Source of the DNA: Thermomonas haemolytica
GTDB lineage: Bacteria > Pseudomonadota > Gammaproteobacteria > Xanthomonadales > Xanthomonadaceae
Assembly (NCBI RefSeq): GCF_004346265.1
Contig: NZ_SMAP01000011.1
Location: 1-46,770, forward strand
Direction of reading: 5' to 3'
Length of the DNA: 46,770 nucleotides
This document shows positions 23,292 through 32,286 of the stretch, piece after piece. Below the pieces are notes generated by a model, which worked only from the letters and a program-made list of their open reading frames with translations, was not told where the DNA came from and made no database searches. How positions within the stretch are numbered: the stretch's first letter is position 1; the number at the start of each line of letters is the position of its first letter. Made by a program: the position numbers and the translations under genes.

Positions 23292-23917
23292 GGCACACCG
23301 CGCGCGGCTTCACCCTGATGGAGGTGCTGCTGGCCACCACGCTGCTGGCGGCGGCGCTGGCGCTGGCCTTCGGCGTGCTGCGCGCGGCCGGGGCCACGGT
23401 GACCCGCGGCGAGCTGGTGAGCGCGCGCAACGAGCACGTGCGCGCGGTCTCCGGTTTCCTGCGCAGCCGGATCGGCGGCGCGCTGCCGATGGTGTTCGCG
23501 CTGGATCCGCGCAGCGGGCGTTCGCTGCGCTTCGAGGGCGGGCCGCAGTCGCTGCGGTTCGTGGCCGAGCTGCCGGCCTACCTCGGCCGCGGTGGCCCGC
23601 AGGTGCACCAGCTGGCGCTGCGCGAGACCGCCGGCGGCAACGCGCTGATGGTGGAGTTCCGGCCGCTGCAGGCGGGCGAGGCGGGGCCGCCGCTGCGCGC
23701 GCCGGAGCCGCTGGCGCAGGGGCTGCGGCGGTTCGAGCTGGGCTACCGCACGCTGGATGCGCAGGGGCGCTGGATGCCCTGGCAGTCGCGCTGGGAGACC
23801 CCGGAGGCGCTGCCGCTGCAGGTGCGGGTGCGGATCGCCGATGCCGGCGGCGAGTGGCCGGAGCTGGTGGTGGCGCTGCCGCTGGCGAACGCCGTCGCCG
23901 GGGGGGCGCAGCCATGA
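23288..23917 (+). CDS. gspJ: Minor pseudopilin GspJ
   Basis: Minor pseudopilin of 209 aa. The leader MRHTARG precedes FTLMEVLLATTLLAAAL with Glu at +5. The body carries the family pattern for the first beta strands (RGGPQVHQLALRE) and FELGYRTLDAQGRWMPWQSRWE, like the F-x-Y-x-D-x-x-x-x-W-x-x-x-W segment of GspJ. ATGA overlaps join it to gspI and gspK. Confidence 0.92.
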   Translation: MRHTARGFTLMEVLLATTLLAAALALAFGVLRAAGATVTRGELVSARNEHVRAVSGFLRSRIGGALPMVFALDPRSGRSLRFEGGPQSLRFVAELPAYLGRGGPQVHQLALRETAGGNALMVEFRPLQAGEAGPPLRAPEPLAQGLRRFELGYRTLDAQGRWMPWQSRWETPEALPLQVRVRIADAGGEWPELVVALPLANAVAGGAQP

Positions 23918-24744
23918 GGCGGACGCACGCCGGCGCGGCGCTGCTGCTGGTGCTGTGGATCGTGCTGCTGCTGTCCACCCTGGTGGCCGGCTACGCCCTG
24001 AGCGCGCGCATCGAATCGCTGCAGGGCAACGGGGGGGCACGCACGCTGGCGGCGCGCGAGGCGGCACGCGCCGGCATCGAATACGCGGTGTACCGCCTGC
24101 TCGATCCGGACCCGGCCCGGCGCTGGCCGGTGGATGGCCGCCCGCAGGCGTTCGCGTTCGCCGGCGCGCAGATACAGGTGAGCGTGCGCGACGAAGCCGG
24201 CAAGATCGACCTCAACGCCGCTTCGCCCGAGCTGCTGCGCGATTTCTTCCTCGCCCTTGGCCAGGCGCCGGAAGCGGCCGCGCGACTGGCCGGTGCGGTG
24301 GTGGATTTCCGCGACCCCGACAGCCTGACCCAGCCGATGGGCGGCGCCGAGGACGCCGATTACGCCGCCGCCGGGCTGGCCTGGGGCGCCAAGGACGCGC
24401 CGTTCGAGGACGTGTCCGAACTGCAGCAGGTGCTGGGCATGACCCCGGCGCTGTATGCGCGCGCCGCGCCGCACCTGACCGTGTATTCCGGGCAGGGCAC
24501 GCCGGATGCGCGTTTCGCCGATCCGCTGGTGCGGCGTGCGCTGGGGCTGCCGCCACGGCCCGAGCCGCAGGCGCCGGATGCGCCGCCGCCGGTAGGCAGC
24601 GGCACGTATAGTATCGACAGCCGTGCCCGGCTCGCGGATGGACGCAGCGCGGGGCTTGCGGTGGTCATTCGCTTGGGGGGAAGTGGTTTGCCGGGTTCGA
24701 CGTACACGCCGCTGCGCTGGCAGGCGGAAGGAGCAATGCCGTGA
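23914..24744 (+). CDS. gspK: Minor pseudopilin GspK
   Basis: Largest minor pseudopilin, 276 aa, which caps the pseudopilus tip in known systems. The leader MRRTHAG precedes AALLLVLWIVLLLSTLV, which lacks Glu at +5, as expected for GspK. The conserved KIDLNAAS and the following helix-hairpin-helix-like domain are present, and FEDVSELQQVLGM corresponds to the family's F-x-x-x-x-E-L motif. Overlaps gspJ by ATGA and gspL by GTGA. Confidence 0.93.
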   Translation: MRRTHAGAALLLVLWIVLLLSTLVAGYALSARIESLQGNGGARTLAAREAARAGIEYAVYRLLDPDPARRWPVDGRPQAFAFAGAQIQVSVRDEAGKIDLNAASPELLRDFFLALGQAPEAAARLAGAVVDFRDPDSLTQPMGGAEDADYAAAGLAWGAKDAPFEDVSELQQVLGMTPALYARAAPHLTVYSGQGTPDARFADPLVRRALGLPPRPEPQAPDAPPPVGSGTYSIDSRARLADGRSAGLAVVIRLGGSGLPGSTYTPLRWQAEGAMP

Positions 24745-25874
24745 GCGCACAGGCGGCGCGGGTGTCCGCATGGACGCGCTCGGTGCACGGCTGGCGCGGC
24801 TTCTTGGGATGGTGGCGGGCGGGCCTGATGGCCTGGCTGCCGCCGCGCCTGCGCCAAGCCCTGGCCGGGGGCGATCGCCTGCTGCTGCAGGTGGACGGCG
24901 ACGGGGTGCGGGTGCAGGCGGCCACTGCCGGCGGCGTGCGCGAACTGGCGCTGCTGCCGCTGCCGCTGGACGGCGAATCTGATCCCCTGGCGCGACTGCT
25001 GCGCGAGGACGTGGCCGAATGGCCGCGCTGGCTGCTGCTGCCGGCGCGGCTGGGCCTGCGGCGTCCGCTGCTGCTGCCGGCGGCGGCGCGCGATCGCCTG
25101 CGCGAGGTGCTGGCGTTCGAGATCGAGCGCCAGACCCCGTTCGCCGCCGGCGAAGCCCTGCACGACGGCCGCCTGCTGCAGGTGCAGCCCGACGGCCGCC
25201 TGCAGGTGGAGCTGGTGGTGCTGCCGCGCCGCGATTACCAGGCGGCGCTCGCGCGGCTCGGCGGCGCGGCCGGCAGCCTGGCCGGGCTGGACCTGGTGGA
25301 CGCCGCCGGCACGCCGCTGGGCGTGAACCTGCTGCCGCCCGCGCAGCGCCGGCGTGCGCGCGATCCGTGGCGTGGCTGGAACCTGGCGCTGGCCGGGCTG
25401 GCGCTGCTGGCGCTGTTGTTCGGCATGGCGCAGCTGCTCGACAACCGGCGCGCCGCCGCCGCCGCGCTGCAGGCCGACATGGCCCGGCGCGAGGCGCAGG
25501 CGCATGCGGTCGCCGCCCAGCGCCAGCACCTGCTGGACGCGGTGGAAGGCGGCGCCTGGCTGCGCGCCCAGCGCAACGGCCGTCCCTCCGCGGTGGAGGT
25601 GATGGATGCGCTGGCGCAGCGGCTGCCGGACGGTACCTATCTCGAGAAGCTCGCGATCGATGGCGACCAGCTCACCCTGATCGGCCTGTCCAACCAGGCC
25701 GCGGCGCTGGTCGGCAAGTTGGAAGGCGCGCCGCAATGGAGCGCGCCGGCGCTCAGCGGCGCGTTGCAGCAGGATCCGCGCACGCGAATGGACCGCTTCA
25801 CCCTGGTCGCGCAGCTGCGGCGGCAGGTGCCGCCGGACGCCGCGCCGGCCACCCCGGCGGGAGGCGCGCCATGA
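24741..25874 (+). CDS. gspL: Type II secretion protein GspL
   Basis: Inner-membrane protein of 377 aa that recruits GspE. It starts at GTG with GGAAGGAG upstream. The cytoplasmic part is actin-like, with LREVLAFEIERQTPFAAGEA as the recognisable GspL/PilM-type segment (around 118-137). A single transmembrane helix (about 212-232) precedes a periplasmic ferredoxin-like domain resembling PilN (RPSAVEVMDALAQRLPDG). The N-terminal ~35 residues, with several Trp, are unusual. Overlaps gspM by ATGA. Confidence 0.9.
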   Translation: MSAQAARVSAWTRSVHGWRGFLGWWRAGLMAWLPPRLRQALAGGDRLLLQVDGDGVRVQAATAGGVRELALLPLPLDGESDPLARLLREDVAEWPRWLLLPARLGLRRPLLLPAAARDRLREVLAFEIERQTPFAAGEALHDGRLLQVQPDGRLQVELVVLPRRDYQAALARLGGAAGSLAGLDLVDAAGTPLGVNLLPPAQRRRARDPWRGWNLALAGLALLALLFGMAQLLDNRRAAAAALQADMARREAQAHAVAAQRQHLLDAVEGGAWLRAQRNGRPSAVEVMDALAQRLPDGTYLEKLAIDGDQLTLIGLSNQAAALVGKLEGAPQWSAPALSGALQQDPRTRMDRFTLVAQLRRQVPPDAAPATPAGGAP

Positions 25875-26503
25875 GCGCCGCACCGGGCGCGCGACTGTCG
25901 CCGGCGCAGCGCGACCGCTGGCTGGCGCTGGCCTTGCTGCTGGGCCTGCTGCTGCTGGCGCTGGCGCTGCTGTGGCCGCTGCTGGGCACCCCGCTGCAGG
26001 CGGTGGATGCGCGGATCGCCGACCTGCAGGCGCGCGATGTCCGCCTGCGCGGCCTGTTGCAGCAGCGCCCACAGGTGGAGCAGCGGCTGGCGGCGCTGGA
26101 CGCGCGCGGCGGCGGCCAGCCGGAGTTCCTGCTGGAGCCGACCGCCGAGCTGGCGACCGCGGCGCTGGTGCAGCAGCTGGAAACGGTGGTTGCCCAGGCC
26201 AGCCCGGGCGGGCGCGGCTGCGCGCTGGTCAACCGCACGCCGCTGGACGACGCCAGCCAGCCCGGGCGCTACCGGCGGGTGACCGTGCAGGTGCGCCTGC
26301 GCTGCGGCAACGCCGAGACCCTGGCGGTGCTGCACGCGCTGGAGTCGGCGCGGCCCTACCTGTTCGTGGATGCGCTGAACATCACCGCGCAGCGCTATTT
26401 CGCGGTACCCGGCAGCGCGCAGCCGCAGGAGGGCGGGCTGGATGTCGGCTTCAACCTGTCCGGCTACCTGCGGCCGTCCGCGGGGGGTGCGCATGGCGAT
26501 TGA
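25871..26503 (+). CDS. gspM: Type II secretion protein GspM
   Basis: Bitopic inner-membrane protein of 210 aa that pairs with GspL. A short cytoplasmic N-terminus (LSPAQRDRWLAL) precedes one transmembrane helix (about 17-38). A periplasmic coiled-coil-like helix (VDARIADLQARDVRLRGLLQQ) and a ferredoxin-like domain with SARPYLFVDALNI follow. Two Cys residues in the periplasmic domain (GCALV and LRCGN) could form a disulfide. It overlaps the start of gspN by 11 bases. Confidence 0.88.
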   Translation: MSAAPGARLSPAQRDRWLALALLLGLLLLALALLWPLLGTPLQAVDARIADLQARDVRLRGLLQQRPQVEQRLAALDARGGGQPEFLLEPTAELATAALVQQLETVVAQASPGGRGCALVNRTPLDDASQPGRYRRVTVQVRLRCGNAETLAVLHALESARPYLFVDALNITAQRYFAVPGSAQPQEGGLDVGFNLSGYLRPSAGGAHGD

Positions 26504-27218
26504 GCAGGGCCTGCTGCAGCGCTTCCGGCGCGCCGGCCTGACGACCTGGCTGCTGGCCGCCGCCTGCGCCTGGGCGCTGCTGCTGTGGCTGGGCGCGGCG
26601 CTGGGCATGGGCGGGCGCCTGGCCACGCCGGCCGCGGTGCCGCCGGGGCCCTTGCCGCAACCGGCCGCGCCCGCGCCGGACCGCATCGGCCCGCTGGCGC
26701 AGTACGCCGAGGCGGCCACGCGCCCGCTGTTCACCGAGGACCGCCGCCCGCGCGCGTTCGTCGCGACCACCGCCGACCCTGGCGACGGCGGCAGCGGCAA
26801 TGCCTTCGACTACGTGCTGACCGGCGTGCTGATCAGCCCGCAGGTGCGGCTGGCGATCCTGCAGCCCGGCAACGGCGGCCCCGCCCAGCGCGTGCGCGAA
26901 GGCGCTGCCCCCGAGGGCGCGGCCGGCTGGCGGCTGGTCGAGGTGCAGCCGCGGCGGGCGCTGTTCGATGGCCCCGGCGGGCGGATGGCGCTCGACCTGC
27001 GGGTGTTCGGCGCGCCCGCGCCGCCGCCGGCCGCCAGCGTCGAGGCCGCGCCCGCGGCGGAGCCGGACGCCGACAAGCCCGGCGACGAGCAGCGCCGGAT
27101 CGACGACCTGCGCCGGCGCATCGAGGCGCGCCGCGCGCAGCTGCAGCAGCAACAACCTTCCACCCCGGCCGATGCCAGCGCCGGTCCCGCACGGCCGCTG
27201 TCCGGCCCCGGCAAATGA
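26493..27218 (+). CDS. gspN: Type II secretion protein N (XpsN type, GspC-like)
   Basis: Inner-membrane protein of 241 aa. A cytoplasmic N-terminus precedes a transmembrane helix (about 17-38) and a Pro-rich linker. The periplasmic domain resembles the HR domain of GspC: RPLFTEDRRP, then FDYVLTGVLISPQVRLAIL. The C-terminus is Glu/Gln/Arg-rich and probably coiled. In Xanthomonas XpsN sits at this place, between XpsM and XpsD, and is thought to link platform and secretin. No canonical gspC with a PDZ domain precedes gspE here, so this protein probably fills that role. Confidence 0.8.
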   Translation: MAIEQGLLQRFRRAGLTTWLLAAACAWALLLWLGAALGMGGRLATPAAVPPGPLPQPAAPAPDRIGPLAQYAEAATRPLFTEDRRPRAFVATTADPGDGGSGNAFDYVLTGVLISPQVRLAILQPGNGGPAQRVREGAAPEGAAGWRLVEVQPRRALFDGPGGRMALDLRVFGAPAPPPAASVEAAPAAEPDADKPGDEQRRIDDLRRRIEARRAQLQQQQPSTPADASAGPARPLSGPGK

Positions 27219-27237
27219 CGAAGAAGACCCACTGCCC

Positions 27238-29430
27238 ATGAACCGGCTCATGAACCGCACGCCGTCGCTTCCCTCCGCACGCCCGTTCCTGCTGGCCCTG
27301 GCGGCCATGCTGCTGGCGGCCTGCGCCAGCGTCCCGCAGCCGCAGCTGCACCGCGGCGCGCAGGCCGCGCAGGGCGCCGCCGCGGCCCAGGACCTGCGCA
27401 GCGAGGTGATGCAGGAACTCGGCAGCGCCGGCCCGCAGCCGGTGATCCGGCGCGGCAGCGGCGAGGTCATCAACCGCGCGGCCGCGAGCGCGCCGCCGCC
27501 GGCCATCCTCAGCAGCGGCCAGGCCAGTTTCAATTTCGAGGGCGAATCGTTGCAGGCGGTGGTGAAGGCGATCCTGGGCGACATGCTGGGCCAGAGCTAC
27601 AGCATCGCGCCGGGCGTGCAGGGCACGGTGACGGTGGCCACCCAGAAGCCGGTGGGCGCCGCCGGTGCGCTGAGCCTGCTGGAGCAGGTGCTGGCGCAGA
27701 ACGGCGCGCGCATGGTGTACAGCGACGGCCGCTACAACATCGTGCCGGCCGACCAGGCGCTGCAGAGCGGCGCGGTGCCGCGCAACGTCTCGCCGGCGCT
27801 GGCGCGCGGCTTCGAGTCGCGGGTGGTGCCGCTGCGCTACATCGCCGCCGCCGAGATGGAGAAGATCCTCAAGCCGTACGCGCGCCCGGGCGCGATCGTC
27901 AGCGTGGACGGCGCGCGCAACCTGATCACGATCGCCGGCAGCCGCGCCGAGCTGGAGAACTACCTGCGCACCATCCAGGTGTTCGACGTGGACTGGATGG
28001 CGAGCATGTCGGTGGGCGTGTTCCCGCTGCAGAGCGGGCGCGCGGTGGACGTGGTGCAGGACCTGGAGCGGGTGTTCGGCGAACAGGGCAAGACCCCGGT
28101 GGCTGGGATGTTCCGCTTCATGCCGCTGGAATCCACCAACGCGGTGATGGTGATCACACCGCAGGCCAGCTACCTCGACGAGATCCGCCAGTGGATCGAC
28201 CGCATCGAGGGCGGCAGCGGCGACAACCAGCTGTTCTCCTACGAGCTGAAGTACATCAAGGCGCGCGATCTGGCCGACCGCCTGGCCGAGGTGTTCGGTG
28301 GCAGCGGCGGCGGGCGCGACGAGGCCGGCGCGCTGATGCCCGGGGTACAGGCGACCGACCTGCGCAGTGGCGGCGGCGATGCGCGCGCGCAGGACGCGAT
28401 GAACGCCGATGCCGGCGCCCAGGGCGCGTCGGCCGGCGGCCTCGGCCAGGGCGCGGCGCTGCCGCAGGCGCGGGCCGGCAACGGCCGGGTGACCCTGAAG
28501 GTGGGCGGCGCCGAGGTCGGGGTGTCGGCGGTGGAGGACACCAATTCGCTGCTGGTGCGCGCCAGCCCGGCGCAGTGGAAGTCGATCCGCGACGTGATCG
28601 AGCGCCTCGACGTGATGCCGATGCAGGTGCAGATCGAGGCGCAGGTGGTCAGCGTGGCGCTGAAGGGCGCGTTGCAATACGGCGTCAGCTGGTACTTCGA
28701 CAATGCGCTGGCCGGCCAGGGCCTGCCGTACCCGACCGGCCGCAACAGCTACGGCAGCTACAGCGGCAGCCTGGGCCCGATGGCGAACGGCGGCGGCAAC
28801 CTGCTCAGCTGGACCTTCCTCGGCAGCAGCGCGGCGGCCATCATCCAGGCGCTGGACAACGTCACCGACGTGCGCACGCTGTCCTCGCCCAGCGTGTTCA
28901 CCCAGAACAACAAGGAAGCGGTGCTCAACGTCGGCCAGCGCATCCCGGTGGCCTCGGTCAGCTTCAACCCGGCCGGCGGCACCACCGGCACCTACAGCCA
29001 GGTGCAGTACCTCGACACCGGCATCATCCTCAAGGTGCGCCCGCGCATCACCCGCGACGGCATGGTGTTCCTCGACATCGTGCAGGAAGTGAGCAAGCCC
29101 ACCGGCACCGCCGACGCCAACGGCAACGTGCGGATCGACACCAGCAAGGTCACCACCAGTGCGGTGGCGCCCAGCGGCGAGACCATCGTGCTGGCCGGCC
29201 TGATCAGCGACGGCAGCAACCGCAGCTCCACCGGGGTGCCGGGGCTGAGCCGGATCCCGATCGTGGGCAGCCTGTTCGGCCAGCAGGGCAGCGAGAAGAC
29301 CCGCGACGAACTGGTGGTGCTGATCACCCCGACGGTGGTGCGCAACCCGCTGGAGGCGCGCAACCTGACCGACGAATACGGTCGCCGCTTCCGCGCGCTG
29401 GATCCGATTTACGCGCCGAAGAAGAAATGA
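27238..29430 (+). CDS. gspD: Type II secretion secretin GspD, lipoprotein
   Basis: Outer-membrane channel of 730 aa. The signal peptide ends with the lipobox LAAC (Cys29), so it is lipid-anchored, as described for XpsD, and may need no separate pilotin. N0 begins near [19 protein letters not shown] (about 97), and N1-N3 follow. A Gly/Ala/Asp-rich linker interrupts N3 (about 355-410). The secretin domain contains [29 protein letters not shown] and [11 protein letters not shown]. An alternative ATG at 27250 is four codons on. The stop overlaps the next gene by ATGA. Confidence 0.96.
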   Translation: MNRLMNRTPSLPSARPFLLALAAMLLAACASVPQPQLHRGAQAAQGAAAAQDLRSEVMQELGSAGPQPVIRRGSGEVINRAAASAPPPAILSSGQASFNFEGESLQAVVKAILGDMLGQSYSIAPGVQGTVTVATQKPVGAAGALSLLEQVLAQNGARMVYSDGRYNIVPADQALQSGAVPRNVSPALARGFESRVVPLRYIAAAEMEKILKPYARPGAIVSVDGARNLITIAGSRAELENYLRTIQVFDVDWMASMSVGVFPLQSGRAVDVVQDLERVFGEQGKTPVAGMFRFMPLESTNAVMVITPQASYLDEIRQWIDRIEGGSGDNQLFSYELKYIKARDLADRLAEVFGGSGGGRDEAGALMPGVQATDLRSGGGDARAQDAMNADAGAQGASAGGLGQGAALPQARAGNGRVTLKVGGAEVGVSAVEDTNSLLVRASPAQWKSIRDVIERLDVMPMQVQIEAQVVSVALKGALQYGVSWYFDNALAGQGLPYPTGRNSYGSYSGSLGPMANGGGNLLSWTFLGSSAAAIIQALDNVTDVRTLSSPSVFTQNNKEAVLNVGQRIPVASVSFNPAGGTTGTYSQVQYLDTGIILKVRPRITRDGMVFLDIVQEVSKPTGTADANGNVRIDTSKVTTSAVAPSGETIVLAGLISDGSNRSSTGVPGLSRIPIVGSLFGQQGSEKTRDELVVLITPTVVRNPLEARNLTDEYGRRFRALDPIYAPKKK

Positions 29431-30284
29431 GCCGCGCAGGCGCCGCCCTGCCGATCGTGCTGGTGCCGGTAGGCACCGACGAAGAGGCGCTGGATGGCTG
29501 CCTGGCGGCGCTCGAGACCGCCACCCCGCCAGGCACCCGGGTGTGGCTGGCCGACGATGCCCAGGCCGGCCCGCGCGGACTGGCGATCCTCCAGCGCTGG
29601 CTGGCGCAGACCCGGCTACAGGCCGCGCATACCCGCCGCAGCGCGCCGCTGGGCGAAGCGGCCCACGTGGCGCAGGCGCTCGCGGCCTGCGGCGAGGAAG
29701 ACGTCGTCGTGCTGGCCAGCGATGCCCGCCCCACGCCCGGCTGGCTGGAACGGCTGGCGCAGTGCCTGGCGGACGATCCGGAAATCGCCACCGCCACCCC
29801 CTGGTGCAATGCCGGTGAAGTGGTGGCGTGGCCGCGGATCGGCGAGATCACCCCGCTCACGCTGGCCCCGGCGCGGCTGGCGCAGGCCTGCGCGCAGCTG
29901 GCCGGCGGCGCGTGCCCGACGCTGCCCTCCGCGGTCTCGCATGCGGTGCTGCTGCGCGGGCGTGCGCGGGTCGCGGCCGGCGGCGTGGATGGCGAGAGCT
30001 ATCGCGCGTGGCCGGCGGCGCTGGCCGACCTGTCGCTGCGCCTGGCCGGCCTCGGTGGCCGCAGCGTGCTGTGCCCGGGTGCGTTCGTGCTGCGCGAGCG
30101 CGAGGGCGAGCCGCATCCCGGCGATGGCGACCTGCTCGCGGCGCGCTGGCCGGGTTGGCATGCCAGCATCGCGCACTTCCTGATGCAGGACCCGCTGCAC
30201 GCCCTGCGCGCGCAGCTGCACGCGGCGCTGGCGCGGCTGGAGCAAGCGCCGCCGCAACCGGATTTGTTCGCAGGCGGTGCATGA
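29427..30284 (+). CDS. Glycosyltransferase family 2-like protein (atypical)
   Basis: Protein of 285 aa with a GT-A-like beginning (PIVLVPVGTDEEALDGCLAAL). The segment VVVLASDARPTPGWLERL stands where GT2 enzymes have the DxD region followed by P-x-P-x-x-L. The usual N-terminal V-x-x-Y-N motif is replaced and the acidic pair is only D-A-R, so catalytic competence is uncertain. It starts within the gspD stop codon (ATGA) and overlaps the following GT2 gene by ATGA, so it is translated as part of the secretion operon. Partner, acceptor and sugar are unknown. Confidence 0.6.
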   Translation: MSRAGAALPIVLVPVGTDEEALDGCLAALETATPPGTRVWLADDAQAGPRGLAILQRWLAQTRLQAAHTRRSAPLGEAAHVAQALAACGEEDVVVLASDARPTPGWLERLAQCLADDPEIATATPWCNAGEVVAWPRIGEITPLTLAPARLAQACAQLAGGACPTLPSAVSHAVLLRGRARVAAGGVDGESYRAWPAALADLSLRLAGLGGRSVLCPGAFVLREREGEPHPGDGDLLAARWPGWHASIAHFLMQDPLHALRAQLHAALARLEQAPPQPDLFAGGA

Positions 30285-31138
30285 GCCCCGGCATCGCGGT
30301 GGTCATCGTCACTTGCAACAGCGAGGAAACCCTCGACGAGTGCCTGCTGCGCGTGCGCGCCGCGGAAGGCGTGGTGCAGGTGCGGGTGGTGGACAACGGC
30401 TCCGCCGACAGCAGCCTGTCGATCGTGCAGCGGCACGCCCTGGCGGATGCGCGGGTGCGCTTCATCGCCAATGCCGACAACCCCGGTTTCGCGGTGGCCT
30501 GCAACCAGGGCGCGGCCGATTGCGATGCCCCGTGGCTGGCCTTCCTCAACCCCGACTGCTTCCTCCCGCCCGACGCCCTGGCCCGCCTGCGCGCGCACGC
30601 GCAGGCCGCGGGCGGCGCGCTGGTCGGTGCGGACCTGGTGGATGCCGAGGGCCGCCGCGATCCGGCCGCGCGCCGGCGCGATCCCATATTTGCGGCGATG
30701 CTGTTGCACCCGCACCGCGCGCGCCTGGCGATCGCGCCCGATCCCGCCCAGCCGCTGCAGCCGGTGCCGGCGATCTCCGGTGCGCTGATGCTGCTGCCGC
30801 GCGCGGCGTTCGCGCGGCTGGGGGGGTTCGACCCCGGCTATCGCCTGCACGTGGAGGACCTCGACCTGTGCCGGCGCGCGCGCGAGGCGGGCATCGTGGT
30901 GGCCTGCGCCAACGACGTGCAGGTCGTGCACCTGCGCGGGGTGTCCTCGCGCGGCCGCCGGCTGTTCGTGGAATGGCACAAGCATCGCGGGTTCTGGCGG
31001 TATTTCCGCCGCTTCGAGGCCGCTACCCGCCCGCGCTGGCAGCGCGTGGCGGTGGCACTGGGAATTTGGCTGCATTTCCCGCTGGCGCTGCTGCGCCGCG
31101 GCCGGGCCGGTGCCGCCGCCACGGGTGGGGCGGCGTAG
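30281..31138 (+). CDS. Glycosyltransferase family 2, rhamnosyltransferase-like
   Basis: Protein of 285 aa. The GT2 fold is clear: AVVIVTCNSEETLDECLL, VRVVDNGSADSS, NPGFAVACNQGA, LAFLNPDCFLPPDAL (the NPD form of the metal-binding motif common in rhamnosyltransferases) and HVEDLDLCRRAREAG with the catalytic ED. A short hydrophobic stretch near the C-terminus (LGIWLHFPLALL) may hold it at the inner membrane. Last gene of the operon that begins with gspE. The substrate is not predictable from sequence. Confidence 0.85.
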   Translation: MSPGIAVVIVTCNSEETLDECLLRVRAAEGVVQVRVVDNGSADSSLSIVQRHALADARVRFIANADNPGFAVACNQGAADCDAPWLAFLNPDCFLPPDALARLRAHAQAAGGALVGADLVDAEGRRDPAARRRDPIFAAMLLHPHRARLAIAPDPAQPLQPVPAISGALMLLPRAAFARLGGFDPGYRLHVEDLDLCRRAREAGIVVACANDVQVVHLRGVSSRGRRLFVEWHKHRGFWRYFRRFEAATRPRWQRVAVALGIWLHFPLALLRRGRAGAAATGGAA

Positions 31139-31172
31139 GATGGCGGCCCCTTCCCCTGCGAGCGCCGCGCCC

Positions 31173-31568
31173 ATGCACACCGGTTCCTGTCTCTGCGGTT
31201 CCATCCGCTACACCGTGGACGGCGCGCTCGGCCCGCTGGTGTTCTGCCACTGCGCGCGCTGCCGCAAGGCGAACGGCACCGCCTTCCTGGCCGCGGTGAC
31301 GGTGGAGCCGGCCACGTTCACCGTCAGCGATCCGCACGCGCGGCTGGCCAGCTACGAATCCTCGCCGGGCGTGTTCCGCAAGTTCTGCGGCCACTGCGGC
31401 TCGCCGCTGTTCAGCCACCGCCCGGGCCCGCCGGAGGTGATCCGCCTGCGCCCGGGTACGCTGGACAGCGCATTCGCCGGCCCGGTCACCGCCCATATCT
31501 TCCACCGCGACCGCGCCGCCTGGCTGGAGGGCGCCGAACACGCCCCGACGTACGACGAGCGGCCATAG
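31173..31568 (+). CDS. GFA/CENP-V family zinc protein
   Basis: Protein of 131 aa. The Cys pattern GSCLCGSIRY, FCHCARCRKANG and FCGHCGSPLF matches the GFA (glutathione-dependent formaldehyde-activating enzyme-like) family, with zinc held by the three CxC/CxxC groups. Most members have unknown substrates; formaldehyde-glutathione adduct formation has been proposed for a few. The start at 31173 (MHTGSCLCG) fits the family, though an ATG at 31140 is in frame. TAGGAT at 31136-31141 may be its -10. Confidence 0.88.
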   Translation: MHTGSCLCGSIRYTVDGALGPLVFCHCARCRKANGTAFLAAVTVEPATFTVSDPHARLASYESSPGVFRKFCGHCGSPLFSHRPGPPEVIRLRPGTLDSAFAGPVTAHIFHRDRAAWLEGAEHAPTYDERP

Positions 31569-31607
31569 CTCAGCCCTGGGCGCCGCCTGGGCGCATTGCG
31601 TGCACGA

Positions 31608-31636
31608 TTGTTGCGTGATGCGCAACATGCTAGGGT
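31608..31636 (+). promoter_or_regulatory. higBA promoter with embedded operator
   Basis: -35 TTGTTG (31608-31613), 17 bases, then -10 TAGGGT (31631-31636) with a TGC extension. A perfect 7-bp inverted repeat, TGTTGCG / CGCAACA (31609-31615 and 31621-31627), fills the spacer and overlaps the -35. This is as expected for a HigA-type antitoxin operator. The toxin ATG follows the -10 by exactly six bases. Confidence 0.65.
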
Positions 31637-31642
31637 GACGGC

Positions 31643-31921
31643 ATGATCAAGTCATTCCGGCACAAGGGACTGCGCCGATTGTTCGAAACCGGGGTCGCCT
31701 CCGGCGTGCAGGCCAGCCATGCCAGGCGGCTCAGGCTGCAGCTGGCGGCCCTGGATACCGCCCGGACCGTCGAGGACATGGACATCCCGGGGTTCCGCCT
31801 GCACGCGCTGAAGGGGGCGATGCGGGGGCGCTGGTCGATCACCGTCAGCGGCAACTGGCGGATCACCTTCGAGTTCAGGGACGGCAATGCCTACGTGCTG
31901 GATTACGAGGATTACCACTGA
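31643..31921 (+). CDS. higB: HigB-type toxin (RelE superfamily)
   Basis: Protein of 92 aa, probably a ribosome-dependent mRNA interferase. It has the HigB layout: MIKSFRHKGLRRLFETG at the N-terminus, an Arg-rich helix with SHARRLRLQLAALD, then GFRLHALKGAMRGRWSITVSGNWRITFEF and a C-terminal YVLDYEDYH. Conserved basic residues and the final Asp-Tyr-His region fit active members. The toxin precedes the antitoxin, the order typical of higBA. The mRNA is probably leaderless, which would keep toxin synthesis low. Confidence 0.93.
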   Translation: MIKSFRHKGLRRLFETGVASGVQASHARRLRLQLAALDTARTVEDMDIPGFRLHALKGAMRGRWSITVSGNWRITFEFRDGNAYVLDYEDYH

Positions 31922-32214
31922 TGAGCATGCACAACCCTCCCCATCCCGGCGAATTCATCGTTGGCGTCTACCTCGAGCCGAACGGCATCAGCGGGCGCGA
32001 ACTCGCGGAGAAGCTGGGGGTGGCACCTTCCACCCTGAGCCGGGTCCTCAACGGCAGCAGCCGGGTGACCCCGGAGATGGCCCTGCGCCTGTCCAAGGCG
32101 ATCGGCCGCTCCCCGGAGAGTTGGTTGGCCATGCAGGACATGTACGATCTCTGGGTCGCCCGCCAGCACGTGGACCTGGCCGGCGTCGGCAGGCTTCGGC
32201 TGCAGGCCGCCTAG
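31921..32214 (+). CDS. higA: HigA-type antitoxin (XRE family)
   Basis: Protein of 97 aa. NPPHPGEFIVGVYLEPNGISGRELAEKLGVAPSTLSRVLNG is the HigA/VapI helix-turn-helix region, followed by SRVTPEMALRLSKAIGRSPESWLAMQDMYDLW, the typical dimerisation part. The start codon shares one base with the toxin stop (TGATG), so translation is coupled. It should bind the palindrome in the promoter and repress the pair. Confidence 0.93.
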   Translation: MSMHNPPHPGEFIVGVYLEPNGISGRELAEKLGVAPSTLSRVLNGSSRVTPEMALRLSKAIGRSPESWLAMQDMYDLWVARQHVDLAGVGRLRLQAA

Positions 32215-32286
32215 GCCTGAGCGCGGTGGGCCGGCATTCCGGAGGCCTGCCAGGACTCCCCGAATCCATTTTCCCGGGAGGACACC

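Noticed and set aside
27215-27241. Eight-codon open frame overlapping the gspN stop (MTKKTHCP)
   Set aside because: Too short and without independent support. At most it could help ribosomes reach gspD.
29427-30284. Frameshifted or pseudogenised glycosyltransferase
   Set aside because: The frame is intact from ATGA to ATGA with normal codon use. The missing motifs look like divergence rather than damage, so it is kept as a gene with uncertain activity.
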